64,000 nt of DNA from Chloroflexota bacterium (GCA_028873965.1 JAPPMU010000056.1:1-64000), one strand, 5' to 3'; shown: positions 25,417 to 34,783, counted from the stretch's first letter. The notes: generated by a model from the letters alone, not told the origin. Numbers and translations are program-made.

Positions 25417-26856
25417 CTAGTCGGCCGCCGTGGCCAGGCGCTGGATTTCGGCGGCGGCTTCGTCGGCAGTGTCGGCCCATGCCGCCCGGGCCTGGGCCAA
25501 AAGCTGGCGCGACGCGTCGGGGTTGCCCTGGACCGCTTCCGCTTCCAAACGGCCCATCCAGTAGGTGTCCCGCACCGACGAGCGCCGGGACAGCCGCTCG
25601 TCGAGCATGGCCTTGGCTTCGTCGTAGCGGCCGGCGCGGATGTAGGTCTCGAGCAGGGTGTCCTCGAAAACCTCGCGTTGGGCGTGGCTGCCGCCGATGC
25701 GGGCCAGCATGGGATAGGTTGGACCCATGAGGTCGGCGGCTTCGTCGTAGTCGCCGGCGGCAAAGGCGGCGGCGCCCAACGCGATGGGCAAGACCATCTC
25801 ACGGGACAGATCGTCGCCCTTCTCGCCCTGGACCTTTACCCGGTCCACGAACTTTTGGGTCGACTCCGCGTCGCCGGCGCCGGCGAAGGCCAGCGCGGCG
25901 TGGCAGTCGCGGAAAGCCGGTCCCGGAGTCTCGGCAGCCGGCAGAGCCATGTCCCGCACTTCGTCCCAAGGCTTGCCCGGCTCCTCGCCGGAGTAGATCT
26001 GCAACCGCCACATCAACGAGGCCGCGTCCTGCAGGTTGGCGAGGTTGCGCGCCTGCACGCCGGGCCGGATGTGGGTTTCGTAGAGGTCAAGGGCCTGGCG
26101 GTACTTGCCCTGGGCCAGTTCAAAGAGGGCCAGGTGCCACGACAGGTGGGTATTGTACGACGCTCGCCGGTCCCAGCCATCCAGCCAGTCGCCGAGCCAG
26201 CGACCGCCGTTGGCCGCGTCGCCCTGCTCGAAGTAGGAGTGGGTCACGGAGTGGCTGGCCACGGCGTTCTGCGGGTTTCCCTCCAGGGAGCGGGTGGCCA
26301 GGTCCATGGCCTTCTCGGGCTGGTTGGTTTCGTGGTGAGCGAAGGCGTACTGGCCGAGGAAAGCCCAGTCGTCGCCGTTGGCCGGCGCGACCTTGCGCAT
26401 CATAGCCATCAGGTGATTGGGGAAGTCCGGGACGCCGGCTCCGAAGCAGCCCAGCATGTAGAGACGCTGGGCGACGCGCATGGCCAGGGTGTCCGTGGGG
26501 AACTCGTCCAGGTGCTCGTGGACCAGGCCGATGGCCTCGGTACCCTTGCCGTGGGTGAACGAGTGGACGATCCGGGCGATCTGCTGCTCTTCGCGGGAGG
26601 CGCCGGCGGAAAGTTCCACGCCCTTTTCGGCGGCGGCTCGGGCGGCCGGCACGTTGGTCTGCAGGTGCAGGACGTACGCCTGGACGACGTGGGCCATGGC
26701 GAAGCCCTCGTCGGCCTCCAGCGCCGCCTCCAGCTTAGCATCGGGGCCGTAGTTCTGAGACAGGACAAGGTCGAGGCCTTCCTGGTAGAGGTCGGCCGCG
26801 GCCGGGGAGTTGGTGGTGACTGTCAACCCGTTGCGGCTCTTCAGCATCGCGCACAT
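25417..26856 (-). CDS. tetratricopeptide-repeat protein
   Basis: This 479-residue protein is built of TPR-like helical pairs throughout, for example NQPEKAMDLATRSLEGNPQN and GRYDEAKAMLDERLSRRSS. No signal peptide or enzymatic domain is seen. It resembles the large cytoplasmic TPR38-type proteins found next to amine or amino-acid metabolism genes. AGGAGGG lies 6 bases before the ATG. It is a single gene on the minus strand, convergent with FmdB. Function is unknown. Confidence 0.8.
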   Translation of the reverse strand: MCAMLKSRNGLTVTTNSPAAADLYQEGLDLVLSQNYGPDAKLEAALEADEGFAMAHVVQAYVLHLQTNVPAARAAAEKGVELSAGASREEQQIARIVHSFTHGKGTEAIGLVHEHLDEFPTDTLAMRVAQRLYMLGCFGAGVPDFPNHLMAMMRKVAPANGDDWAFLGQYAFAHHETNQPEKAMDLATRSLEGNPQNAVASHSVTHSYFEQGDAANGGRWLGDWLDGWDRRASYNTHLSWHLALFELAQGKYRQALDLYETHIRPGVQARNLANLQDAASLMWRLQIYSGEEPGKPWDEVRDMALPAAETPGPAFRDCHAALAFAGAGDAESTQKFVDRVKVQGEKGDDLSREMVLPIALGAAAFAAGDYDEAADLMGPTYPMLARIGGSHAQREVFEDTLLETYIRAGRYDEAKAMLDERLSRRSSVRDTYWMGRLEAEAVQGNPDASRQLLAQARAAWADTADEAAAEIQRLATAAD

Positions 26857-26937
26857 CGTTCGCCCTCCTGATAACGGTTATCGAGCTATATTGGGGTCAA
26901 GATTACCACAGATTGTTGCCACGAAAGCAGGTGGCCT

Positions 26938-27324
26938 TCAGATTGTGGTCAACTCAATTCGGGTGATGGTCACCGCGCCGCCAGGAGTAGCTTCGACGTT
27001 GAGGATGCCGCCGGCGAGCATTTTCATTCCCAGCAGAGGTGTCGTATCCGCGCTGATAGCATCAACTTCCCTGATTTGGCCGTGCCACTCTACCCAGCCG
27101 GTGTGCACGGTGAGAGCGCGATTCGTTCCGTCTGCCAACGTCAGAACGGCGTCATCTTGTTCCTGGGGCAGGCCCAACTGTTCAATAATGTCCGGCGGAA
27201 GCGCTATTTCCTCGGTGAACCCGGTGTCGATGGTGAAGTCTATGCGCTCTTCCTCGCTGTTGACATACAAGGCAGTGAGGGAGACGATTGGTTCCAAGTA
27301 TCTGTTGACGGTTCCGTAATGCAT
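26938..27324 (-). CDS. clan AA aspartic protease-like protein
   Basis: This 128-residue protein has the single-domain retropepsin-like fold. The catalytic motif is FTIDTGFTEEIALP (Asp33 in D-T-G), followed by the second hydrophobic motif PLLGMKMLAGG near residue 95. Such proteins must dimerise to form one active site. It begins one base after the stop of the preceding small gene (27326-27619), so the two are translationally coupled. The target is unknown; similar pairs of a small charged protein and a clan AA protease occur in Cyanobacteria and Chloroflexota. Confidence 0.8.
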   Translation of the reverse strand: MHYGTVNRYLEPIVSLTALYVNSEEERIDFTIDTGFTEEIALPPDIIEQLGLPQEQDDAVLTLADGTNRALTVHTGWVEWHGQIREVDAISADTTPLLGMKMLAGGILNVEATPGGAVTITRIELTTI

Positions 27325-27325
27325 G

Positions 27326-27619
27326 TCAGGTCGTTGACGTTTCCTTGCGAACGACGCGGCCCGGCGTGCGCAGGTGGCCCACGTAACTCTGGTGGCGCTG
27401 CATGGTGTGGATTACCGCATTGGGGCGTCGTTCCTTGAGTTTTCGCCTGGTTGCGGCCGAATTGTCGCCCACCTCGTAATCTCCGCTCAACACGTCAATC
27501 TTGACGTAGCGGTCTTCGTCGCCGGGCGAGAGCCGGGGGCGGATTTGAGCTTCGTAGATTTCGTGCGCGCGTTTTTTCACTTCTTCATAGCGTTTTTCCA
27601 AGCTGTCCATGCAATTCAC
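27326..27619 (-). CDS. small hypothetical protein paired with the protease
   Basis: This 97-residue charged protein starts MNCMDSLEKRYEEVKKRAHEIYEAQI and reads as a helix followed by DVLSGDYEVGDNSAATRRKLKERRP. I do not recognise a named domain. The sequence from about residue 40 resembles small cyanobacterial and chloroflexal proteins encoded next to clan AA proteases. It lies 10 bases after the CaiB gene and ends one base before the protease start, so all three are probably co-transcribed. Confidence 0.7.
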   Translation of the reverse strand: MNCMDSLEKRYEEVKKRAHEIYEAQIRPRLSPGDEDRYVKIDVLSGDYEVGDNSAATRRKLKERRPNAVIHTMQRHQSYVGHLRTPGRVVRKETSTT

Positions 27620-27629
27620 CTCAATGGCA

Positions 27630-28877
27630 TTATACCGCTCCCTCCGCTTCCAACTGCGCCAGTTCCTCGGCCGTGAGGCCGCCCAGGGTGCACAGGATTT
27701 CGGCGTTGTGCTGGCCCAGTTTGGGAGGAACGCCGGTGTCAGATGGACGGCACGAAGTCAGTTGTATGGGGGTTGCCAGGGAGCGGAACGTTCCGCCGAG
27801 CGTGTCGCCGGTGTCTACGTACATTCCACGGGCCTGCAACTGCGGGCAGTCGGCGAGGTCGGCGACGCTCTGGGCGACGCCCATGGAGAAGCCGAGCTCG
27901 GTCAGGCGTCCGGCAACCTCCCACTTGGGGCGTTGGGATGACCATTCCTCGATGGCGGGGATCATCTCGTCGAAGACGAAATCGGCGTCCGGGAACTGCT
28001 GCAGGTAACGCTCGTCCGCCTCGGGCAAATCGGTGCGGCCGATGAGTTCCCAGAGGCCGGCCAGCCGCTGCGGGGTGCGCACGCCGGCCATGACCACGTG
28101 TCCGTCCGCCGCGCGCAGGGCGAGTCCCGGCGACAGCGACGCCTGCCGGGTCCGTCCCGGCGTGGTTCCGGTGGCCTGGTAGGCGTTCATGTTGCTGATC
28201 ACGTGGGAGGCCATGCACTCGTACATTGCCACGTCCACGTGCTGGCCGACGCCGGTCTGCCGTCGCGTTTCCAATGCCAGGACTATCCCCAACGCGGCCC
28301 ACACACCGGGGACCGAATCGCCGATGTTGTCGCCCACCGCCTGTGGGGTTCCGCCCGGCTCGCCGGTCAAATCCATCCAGCCGGACATGGCCTGGATGGC
28401 GAGGTTGTTGGCGGGCCAGTCGGAGTATGGTCCGCGGGCGCCCTCGGCGTCGCCATAGCCGGTGATCTCCGCGTAGATGAGGCGGGGGTTGATCTCCCGC
28501 AACCGCTCGTAGCCGAGCCCCAGGCGTCGGAAGGCGCCGGGGCCCCAGTTGTCCAGCAACACGTCGGAGTTGGCGACGAGGTTCTCGAAGGCGGCCTTGC
28601 AGGTGGCGTTGCGCAGGTCTAGGGTGACAGATTTCTTGTTGCGGTTGACGCCCAGGAAGCGGCTGCTCACCTGGCCGGACTCGGCGTCGCCGATGTAGGG
28701 TCCGCGACCTCGGGCGAGGTCTCCCGTGCGCGGCCGCTCGATTTTGATGACCTCGGCGCCCATGTCAGCGAGGATCAGCGAGCAGAAGGGGCCGGCGACG
28801 ATGTGAGTGGCGTCGAGGACGCGGATGCCTTCCAGGGGGAGGGGGAGGTTCGCGGGGATACTGGAGTCGGCGGACAT
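27630..28877 (-). CDS. CaiB/BaiF family III CoA transferase
   Basis: This 415-residue protein is a type III acyl-CoA transferase. The N terminus LEGIRVLDATHIVAGPFCS and the following ADMGAEVIKIERPRTGD are diagnostic. The conserved region with the catalytic Asp lies in SGWMDLTGEPGGTPQAVGDNIGD. It transfers CoA between carboxylic acids in the cytoplasm; the substrate pair is unknown. A 30-bp perfect tandem duplication sits right before the start codon. It may lead an operon with the small gene and the protease downstream. Confidence 0.92.
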   Translation of the reverse strand: MSADSSIPANLPLPLEGIRVLDATHIVAGPFCSLILADMGAEVIKIERPRTGDLARGRGPYIGDAESGQVSSRFLGVNRNKKSVTLDLRNATCKAAFENLVANSDVLLDNWGPGAFRRLGLGYERLREINPRLIYAEITGYGDAEGARGPYSDWPANNLAIQAMSGWMDLTGEPGGTPQAVGDNIGDSVPGVWAALGIVLALETRRQTGVGQHVDVAMYECMASHVISNMNAYQATGTTPGRTRQASLSPGLALRAADGHVVMAGVRTPQRLAGLWELIGRTDLPEADERYLQQFPDADFVFDEMIPAIEEWSSQRPKWEVAGRLTELGFSMGVAQSVADLADCPQLQARGMYVDTGDTLGGTFRSLATPIQLTSCRPSDTGVPPKLGQHNAEILCTLGGLTAEELAQLEAEGAV

Positions 28878-28878
28878 T

Positions 28879-28938
28879 GTCGGATACTCACTTGCATAGC
28901 ATGACGTGGTCGGATACTCACTTGCATAGCATGACGTG
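28879..28938 (-). repeat. 30-bp perfect tandem duplication before the CoA transferase
   Basis: The unit beginning GTCGGATACTCACTTGCATA and ending ATGACGTG is present twice without change (28879-28908, 28909-28938). It starts 2 bases from the CoA transferase start codon, so it duplicates the ribosome-binding and leader region. Perfect identity implies a recent event. Confidence 0.8.
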
Positions 28939-28992
28939 AAGGTGGAGCAGGGCGATGAAAGCCCTTAAGCACAGCGTAGGCCGTCGATGGGG

Positions 28993-29409
28993 CTACGTCG
29001 TGGCTTGACCGAGCGCGCGGGCGGCGGCGCGCATGAGCAGCTGTGCGTAGGTAGCCCCGAGGCGAACACGGAACCGAAGCTCCTGCGGGGTCAAGTTCAG
29101 GTGATAGAAGTGATTATGCAACATCTGCTACCCGTTGTTCAGGCGAGTGGTGATTTGCGTTTCGGATAAGGGATGTTCTCCGATGCGCCGGACGGCGTTG
29201 GAGAAAGTGGCCATGGTATTGGGCGCCTGGTGGGGGTTACTGAAGCGGTCGGGGGGCTGAATTTCATGGGCCGGGTCGGCGGCGCTGACGGCATGGACGA
29301 TGGCGCCCCAGACCAATTCGCCGGCGGCAATCTCCTGACCGCGGCTGACAAGTTCCGTAGCCAGTGTCGCCAGATTGCGGGACGCTTCGAAGTGCGTTAT
29401 CGCATCCAA
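28993..29409 (-). pseudogene. PaREP1/HEPN-like protein interrupted by an in-frame stop
   Basis: The frame starts at a TTG (29409) overlapping the upstream gene and reads DAITHFEASRNLATLATELV and WGAIVHAVSAADPAH. It meets TAG at 29128-29130 after about 93 residues. The same frame then continues for 44 residues with LHNHFYHLNLTPQELRFRV, which resembles the C-terminal end of PaREP1-like HEPN proteins. A change of CAG to TAG would explain the break, since the next codon is CAG. An ATG two codons after the stop could allow a separate short product. The family call is tentative. Confidence 0.55.
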
Positions 29410-29840
29410 ACGGATGGGTCTCTTGGCTGCGCGGTTTCCAACTCTTCGACGAGCCACCGGATCGCTGGTAGGTAGAAAGCATATTCGTCGGGTTGCCAAC
29501 TTGTGAGTTCTGTTGGAGCTTCGGCGTGGCGCTTGAATTCTTCCGCTACGTCGAAAGCCCCGATGAACTCAGGTATCGGCAATAGGATCGGCTGGCCATC
29601 CTCATCCCAATCGAAAAGTGGTGCGCTATCGACTGGGTCGTCTGGTTCAGTAGGAAGGCCGTCTAACCAGCAGACGAATTTCCGAGCGTCTTCCAGCGTT
29701 TTGCAACGACGCTTGTGCCGCCGCGCCGCGTTGGCGACTGCCTGGAATGCAGCAACATAGGCTAAACGTGCACCGTCCTGGATTCGTCCGGCTTGGATAT
29801 GGGTAGTAGCTGCATCCAGCGCTTCCATCGGGGTAAGCAT
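29397..29840 (-). CDS. hypothetical helical protein, HEPN-like
   Basis: This 147-residue protein begins MLTPMEALDAATTHIQAGRIQDGARLAYVAAF and is mostly helical, with an acidic middle part (PDDPVDSAPLFDWDEDGQP). I do not recognise a named family. The N-terminal helical layout resembles that of HEPN-type proteins. It overlaps the start of the downstream PaREP1-like frame by 13 bases, so the two were probably translated together. Confidence 0.55.
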   Translation of the reverse strand: MLTPMEALDAATTHIQAGRIQDGARLAYVAAFQAVANAARRHKRRCKTLEDARKFVCWLDGLPTEPDDPVDSAPLFDWDEDGQPILLPIPEFIGAFDVAEEFKRHAEAPTELTSWQPDEYAFYLPAIRWLVEELETAQPRDPSVWMR

Positions 29841-29959
29841 GACTACTGCTCCACGGCACCTTTTGTGCTAATTGTAGGGGGCAGCAGGTGGAGGGTAAAG
29901 AGCAGGTTTCATGGGGGTGAAATCATTAACCTGCCCCAGCAGTCTGTCCTGTGGATGGT

Positions 29960-30832
29960 TCAGTTATCCGCCGTGGCATTCGCTGTGAGGACACGCCGAT
30001 ACTCCATCAACCGATCGTGCAGCCAATCCACCATCTCCGGCCAGTTTCCCCGTTCGCGCGTGTTCGTGTATAGACAGTCTTCACCTCTTCCGCTGTTGAG
30101 CATCTGCCAATAACTCTCAACCCGTAAAGCGCTGCTTTCACTGTCATCTCCAGTCCGCGGTCGTATATATATGCCGACCCTGTTTCGCGAAAGGTGCTGC
30201 GAAACCACTATCCCGGAGACGTCGTGATACACGTTGCTGTCTATGTGGTCTGGACGCAGTTCAATGTCGTTGGGATGACGTTGAGCATAAAACTGCCAGA
30301 AATCATGTCGGAACTGGCGTGTTTCATTAAGGCGGCCATTTTCTTCTTGTGCGGAGGCGCGAACTTGACGGTCCCAATCGCTGGGACGCTCCAACACTTC
30401 AAATACCGGTACCATCGGCGAATCAGAGATTTGCAGAACTCGCAATCTGACGGCGAAAAAAGCAAACTGGTCAGCCGTATGCTCATTCAACCAACGGACT
30501 GCTGAAAGGTGCGCGTCATTGAAGCGCTCGGAAATCCATATGATCGTCCGGGCTTCCAAGCCGGCCAAGTATGTAAGGATCTTGCCCAGATGATCATGGT
30601 CGGTTGAGCCGTACTGATTCTCAATCAGCACCGGGCTGCCGTCTGTGGGGTTTCTGGCGAGAATATCAGCGGAGAACTGTCCTACCGCAACCTCGGTGCT
30701 GGCCGACTCCAACTGGATCCCTACCACTTCCGAAAGTCGCTCCAAGTTATCGGCCAGCCATGGCGTGAAATTGTGGGCTTCATGGGGCCAGACATCACGC
30801 AAGTCCACATCCTTCAATTCGCCGAATTCCAT
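29960..30832 (-). CDS. DUF4268-type protein with PD-(D/E)XK-like N-terminal half
   Basis: This roughly 290-residue protein matches proteins annotated as DUF4268. The N-terminal half has WPHEAHNFTPWLADNLERLSE, then FSADILARN and VLIENQYGSTDHDHLGKIL, a Asp...Glu-x-Gln pattern like PD-(D/E)XK nucleases. The C-terminal half (from RQFRHDFWQFYAQ) is the DUF4268 part. The start at 30832 (MEFGELKDVDL) has GGGGGCG upstream; an ATG at 30883 is possible but overlaps the MBL gene end. GC content is lower than in nearby metabolic genes, which fits a transferred defence-like gene. Activity is not established. Confidence 0.75.
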   Translation of the reverse strand: MEFGELKDVDLRDVWPHEAHNFTPWLADNLERLSEVVGIQLESASTEVAVGQFSADILARNPTDGSPVLIENQYGSTDHDHLGKILTYLAGLEARTIIWISERFNDAHLSAVRWLNEHTADQFAFFAVRLRVLQISDSPMVPVFEVLERPSDWDRQVRASAQEENGRLNETRQFRHDFWQFYAQRHPNDIELRPDHIDSNVYHDVSGIVVSQHLSRNRVGIYIRPRTGDDSESSALRVESYWQMLNSGRGEDCLYTNTRERGNWPEMVDWLHDRLMEYRRVLTANATADN

Positions 30833-30872
30833 CTTGCGCCCCCGTATAGTCGTCCATATAACCATACTTCGA

Positions 30873-31658
30873 TTATGACACATACTCCGCCAGGGACCGC
30901 AGAGCCGCCCGCGCGCCCTCCCTCATGGGTTCGAAGTGGCTGAAGCAGATCACATCGAAGTCCAACTCGGCTAACTTGCGCACCGACGCTTTGGCCGCTT
31001 CCATGTCGCTGGAGAACCAGCGGGACGGCAGGGTGAGACGGCCCTGGTAACGTTGCAGCGCGTCGGCGACCAGCAGCACTCCTTCGTTGGGGAAGTGCAG
31101 GCTGATGCTTCCCGGCGTGTGGCCCGGCGTGTGGATCACCGTGGCGCCGCCCAGCAGGGGCAATACGTCCCCTTCGCTGAGGCGGTGGGCCACCGGCACG
31201 GATGAGGGAGTCATCCAAGTCAACAGCGGCCACATGAACGGACGGAGCCACCGGGGCTTGACCGGATTAGGCACCTTGCGGCCGGACTCACCGGAGAGGT
31301 AGGGCGCTTCCACGTCGTGGGCGGCCAGCGGCGCTCCGGTGGCCTCAATCAGGCCGGCCATGCCGCCCACGTGGTCCGGGTGGTAGTGCGAGGAAATGAG
31401 CTGACGAACGGATCCTGGTCCGTATCCGAGACCGCCCAGGTATTCGATGATGCGGCGGTGGTGGTAGAGCCGCCAGCCGGCGTCAATGATCGTGACCCCG
31501 TCTTCACCGGTTTCGGCATCAGGCGTGATCACCAGGAACGCGCTGGTGGTCATCAATCCACGCTGATGCAGGCCGGGCATGATCTCGCCGACGCGCGCCC
31601 GGGGGCCGGGAATGCCGGGCGGCCGGTAAATTGATGGGTCAGGAAGGGGCCATTCCAT
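30873..31658 (-). CDS. MBL fold metallo-hydrolase
   Basis: This 261-residue protein has a complete metallo-beta-lactamase site: HYHPDHVGG, then HTPGHTPGS, VADAL and the late His in CFSHFEPM. It most likely hydrolyses a thioester, lactone or similar ester using two zinc ions. No signal peptide is seen. It is separated from the PaaK-like ligase by a REP hairpin. The substrate is unknown. Confidence 0.88.
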   Translation of the reverse strand: MEWPLPDPSIYRPPGIPGPRARVGEIMPGLHQRGLMTTSAFLVITPDAETGEDGVTIIDAGWRLYHHRRIIEYLGGLGYGPGSVRQLISSHYHPDHVGGMAGLIEATGAPLAAHDVEAPYLSGESGRKVPNPVKPRWLRPFMWPLLTWMTPSSVPVAHRLSEGDVLPLLGGATVIHTPGHTPGSISLHFPNEGVLLVADALQRYQGRLTLPSRWFSSDMEAAKASVRKLAELDFDVICFSHFEPMREGARAALRSLAEYVS

Positions 31659-31721
31659 GGGTGCAGTCTATCAATGCAGAGTCGACGCACAACAATTGAG
31701 TCGCCCACACGACGCGGAGAT

Positions 31722-31748
31722 GGATTCCCGCTTTCGCGGGAATGACGG
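31722..31748. repeat. REP-like hairpin
   Basis: GGATTCCCGCTTTCGCGGG followed by AATGACGG forms a stem-loop in the 135-base gap between the ligase and the MBL gene. It is the C-rich variant of the unit in R1. Confidence 0.65.
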
Positions 31749-31793
31749 GTGGGCTTGACTGATGCTTGCGCTCGCCCTGACCGCTGTGGCAAC

Positions 31794-33194
31794 TTACTGT
31801 CGAAGGTCGATCACCCGACGGGCCTTGAACTGGGTACGCTCGAACTCGCCCTCGGGTTTCAACTCAACGGAGACCCCCACGCCCAGGGCGCGGCGGAGGG
31901 TGTCGCGGAACTGGTCGCGCAGGGCGTTCAATCCGCCAGGTCCGGCTTCACCGGCCGAAGCCCAGATGCTGTCGGACACCTCGGTCTGCACGGTCAGCCG
32001 GTCCAGGTAGCCGCGTTCGCGTTCCACAACGAGCCGGAACTCGCCGCCGAACTCATGCAGTCCGCGCAGCACATCTTCGATGCGGGAAGGGAAGACGTTC
32101 TGGCCGCGTATGATGAGCATGTCGTCGGCGCGGCCGTAGATGCCCTGGGTCAGTGTCGGGTAGGTTCGCCCGCAGGGGCAGTCCACCATTTCCCACCGAG
32201 CGATGTCGCCCGACCAGTAGCGGATCATCGGCTGGGACTCGCGTTCCAAGTGGGTGTACACGGGCACCCCCTCGCCACCCATCTCGACCGGCTCGCGGGT
32301 TTCGGGGTCCACCAATTGGGTGTACACGATGTCCTGCCAGAGGTGCATACCGCGTTGGAGATGCCGGCAGCCGCCGTTGGTCATCCACGGGGTCATCTCG
32401 GCCATGCTGCCCTGGTCCACCACGTAGCAGCCGAAGGCGTCCTCGATGGCCTGGCGGGTGGCCGGGACGCTGGCGCCAGGCTCGCCGCTGAAGAACATGA
32501 GGCGGAACCCGAAGTCGGTTCGCGGATCCACACCCATTTCGCGGGCCGTTTCGGCCAGGTACAGCGCGTAGGACGGGGTGGCGTACAGGGCAGCGGGTCG
32601 GACCATCTCAGCCCATTCCACGGCCCTCTCAGTCTGGCCGGGGGCGCCGGCGCCGAAGGGGAAGCAGGTTGCGCCCAGCCGCTCGGCTCCGACGAGGGCG
32701 CCCCAGCTGCCGACGTAGAGGCTGAACACCGCCGCGACCATTACCGTGCCGCCGGGGCGCACGCCGGCGGCCCAGAGGATGCGCGCGTGGGCTTCGCCGA
32801 TGCGATCCCAGTCGCCGCGACTGATGCCGAACACGGTGGGCCGGCCGGTGGTCCCGGACGTGCCGTGAATACGGTACACCCGGTCGGGGGGAATGCAGAG
32901 GAAGCGGCCATAGGGCGGGTTGGCTTCCTGCTCCACCCTGACCTCTTCCTTGGTCAGGATGGGCAGGCGGGCGAATTCTTCGAGGCTGCGGAGGTTCGCC
33001 GGGTCCACGGGGGCGTCCTGCCAGAACTCACGGTAGAACCCCGAGTTCTCCCACGCATACCGGACTTGGCCCTGGAGTTTGTCGAGAATAACCTCGTCGC
33101 GCTCGGCGGGATCCATCGTCTCCAGTCGGGCGTCCCAATGCTCCGCATCCGGATTGGGGACGTAGGCGGGATCGTACTTGGGGGGCCAATTCAT
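31794..33194 (-). CDS. phenylacetate-CoA ligase-like AMP-binding enzyme
   Basis: This 466-residue protein belongs to the PaaK branch of the adenylate-forming superfamily. The ATP loop is [13 protein letters not shown] (near residue 115), with [11 protein letters not shown] and [21 protein letters not shown] later, as in PaaK. It activates a carboxylic acid to its CoA thioester. Its start overlaps the end of the B12-binding gene by 4 bases, so it is in the mutase operon. A ligase plus split mutase resembles the 2-hydroxyisobutyrate pathway (2-hydroxyisobutyryl-CoA mutase), but the substrate is inference only. Confidence 0.88.
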   Translation of the reverse strand: MNWPPKYDPAYVPNPDAEHWDARLETMDPAERDEVILDKLQGQVRYAWENSGFYREFWQDAPVDPANLRSLEEFARLPILTKEEVRVEQEANPPYGRFLCIPPDRVYRIHGTSGTTGRPTVFGISRGDWDRIGEAHARILWAAGVRPGGTVMVAAVFSLYVGSWGALVGAERLGATCFPFGAGAPGQTERAVEWAEMVRPAALYATPSYALYLAETAREMGVDPRTDFGFRLMFFSGEPGASVPATRQAIEDAFGCYVVDQGSMAEMTPWMTNGGCRHLQRGMHLWQDIVYTQLVDPETREPVEMGGEGVPVYTHLERESQPMIRYWSGDIARWEMVDCPCGRTYPTLTQGIYGRADDMLIIRGQNVFPSRIEDVLRGLHEFGGEFRLVVERERGYLDRLTVQTEVSDSIWASAGEAGPGGLNALRDQFRDTLRRALGVGVSVELKPEGEFERTQFKARRVIDLRQ

Positions 33195-33631
33195 GGTACT
33201 TCCCGTGATAAGCCGGCGCGGATGAAATCGACCATCTCGGCGGTGAAGGTACCGACTGGAAAAACGCCGTCCACTCCTATCCGGCGCAGGGGTTCCACGT
33301 CGCCGTCGGGGATGGTTCCGCCGACCAGCAGCATCACGTCGTCCTCAGCGTCGCCGCCGCGCAGTCCGTGGCGTTGCAGCGCGTCAACCATGCGCGGCAT
33401 CAGGCGCATGTGCGCGCCCGAGAGGATGCTGATGCCGACGACGTCAACGTCTTCCTGGGCTGCCGCCGCCGCCACCTGGTCGGCGGTGACGCGCATCCCA
33501 AGGTAAACCACCTCCATGCCGGCGTCGCGGAGGGCGCGGGCGATAACCTTGACGCCACGGTCATGGCCGTCCAGGCCGAGCTTGGCGAGGAGGACGCGGG
33601 GTGGGGGAGCAGTGGATCTGGTTGCGGCCAC
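33191..33631 (-). CDS. B12-binding subunit of an acyl-CoA mutase
   Basis: This 146-residue protein is a stand-alone cobalamin-binding domain. The signature [13 protein letters not shown] (DxHxxG, His base-on binding), then [11 protein letters not shown] and [11 protein letters not shown], is complete. It is the small subunit partner of the mutase large subunit at 34784-36418. Unusually, two regulatory-type genes lie between the subunits. It starts 5 bases after the STAS-like gene and overlaps the ligase gene by 4 bases. Confidence 0.92.
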   Translation of the reverse strand: MAATRSTAPPPRVLLAKLGLDGHDRGVKVIARALRDAGMEVVYLGMRVTADQVAAAAAQEDVDVVGISILSGAHMRLMPRMVDALQRHGLRGGDAEDDVMLLVGGTIPDGDVEPLRRIGVDGVFPVGTFTAEMVDFIRAGLSREVP

Positions 33632-33636
33632 TGTCG

Positions 33637-33960
33637 TTATTTTGAGATTATCCAGTCGCCCGATGCCAGCTCTACAAGGTTCAATCCGCGAAGCTTGGGG
33701 ATGCTTTTCAATGATTGAGCGGCCTTGGCATCCCGGTAAACGAGCCGCAGGCTTTCATCTCCGGTTTCCCTGACGATAGCATCAAAAATCAACAGCGCCT
33801 CGTCGAAAAAGGATACCGTGGTTCTCATCACCCCGGAAGCGTCGAGAATAATGTCGCCGCTAGAGACCGCTTCGCGCATAGCCGGCTCCAAAACACGAGC
33901 GGAAGGCCGCGTTGAAAGGACATCCAGGCCCAGCTGTTTTCTCAGTTCTATGACTGCCAT
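33637..33960 (-). CDS. STAS-like domain protein (DUF4325-like)
   Basis: This 107-residue protein has the pattern of small STAS-like proteins: [27 protein letters not shown] near residues 30-57, a beta strand followed by an acidic-Ser/Thr turn. It probably binds the adjacent ATPase, as anti-sigma antagonists bind their kinases. It lies 9 bases after the ATPase gene and 5 bases before the B12-binding gene. Lower GC than the mutase genes suggests insertion. Confidence 0.7.
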   Translation of the reverse strand: MAVIELRKQLGLDVLSTRPSARVLEPAMREAVSSGDIILDASGVMRTTVSFFDEALLIFDAIVRETGDESLRLVYRDAKAAQSLKSIPKLRGLNLVELASGDWIISK

Positions 33961-33969
33961 CAGATCATC

Positions 33970-34695
33970 TCAACTATTGGTCGGAGGCACGTACAGTGCG
34001 AGCAGTACCACGGTACCCTCCAGCAGGAAATTTTCATCTAGCAATTCCACTGTGTTGTCGCTTATCGTCAGGCTGCCATTACCGGAGACGATTTGCAATT
34101 TCCCGCGGAATTGCTCAACAACCTCTCTGACGGTGAATAACCCCACTCCTCGATCCTCGTCAGTCCCAGTGACGCCGAACTGCGTTGCGTAATCAATCAC
34201 TTCAGCATCACTGGAGGAGTTGAGGTGTGTCAAGTTATTCTCGTTCATCATCAGTGCGTTTCTGATGCCGATCCCTTTGTCAGCAATGCCAATGGAAAAT
34301 ACAGCAGGACCTCCCTGTGCTAATCCTTCATTTCGGTAGTAAAGAGTTCCATAGCACTCTCCGTTGGCCTCGCTATGCTGGACTGCATTGTTGGCGATTT
34401 CTGAGAAGCACTCCACTATCTGGTTACGTACGTTGGCTGGCCCGGCACCCTTTACCATCAAGGTGAGTTCCATACTCGCAGCGAGGTTATCAGCGTCATG
34501 TTGACTGCGGAAACCTGATTGCCCTATCTCCAAATCGAATTTCCGGATACCGTTCTCGTTCCATTCGGACATCAGTGGCTCGTCCGTTGTGGGTATCTGT
34601 GCACCTTGATAGTATCCGTTGACGTCGTTCCAAACAACGTCAAGAGCGCGATCCAATAACGGGTTGGACGATTGACGTGGCTTTTGCATTTCCAT
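33970..34695 (-). CDS. GHKL-type ATP-binding protein
   Basis: This 241-residue protein carries a histidine-kinase-like ATPase domain in its second half. The N box is ECFSEIANNAVQHS, the G1 box GIADKGIGIRNAL and the G2 box EDRGVGLFTVREVVE. There is no dimerisation/phosphoacceptor His domain and no membrane segment. Paired with the STAS-like protein, it resembles an anti-sigma-type or partner-switching kinase. It sits inside the mutase operon and may have been inserted there. Confidence 0.8.
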   Translation of the reverse strand: MEMQKPRQSSNPLLDRALDVVWNDVNGYYQGAQIPTTDEPLMSEWNENGIRKFDLEIGQSGFRSQHDADNLAASMELTLMVKGAGPANVRNQIVECFSEIANNAVQHSEANGECYGTLYYRNEGLAQGGPAVFSIGIADKGIGIRNALMMNENNLTHLNSSSDAEVIDYATQFGVTGTDEDRGVGLFTVREVVEQFRGKLQIVSGNGSLTISDNTVELLDENFLLEGTVVLLALYVPPTNS

Positions 34696-34783
34696 CGATC
34701 GTGTCCTGTATCGTTATCTCCCGGAACGGATTCAGCCGGGACTCCACGATGATCTATTATATCTCAGTCTCGGTCGTCGTCGT

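Noticed and set aside
31749-33506. 585-residue plus-strand frame opposite the CoA ligase
   Set aside because: Antisense shadow crossing two real genes.
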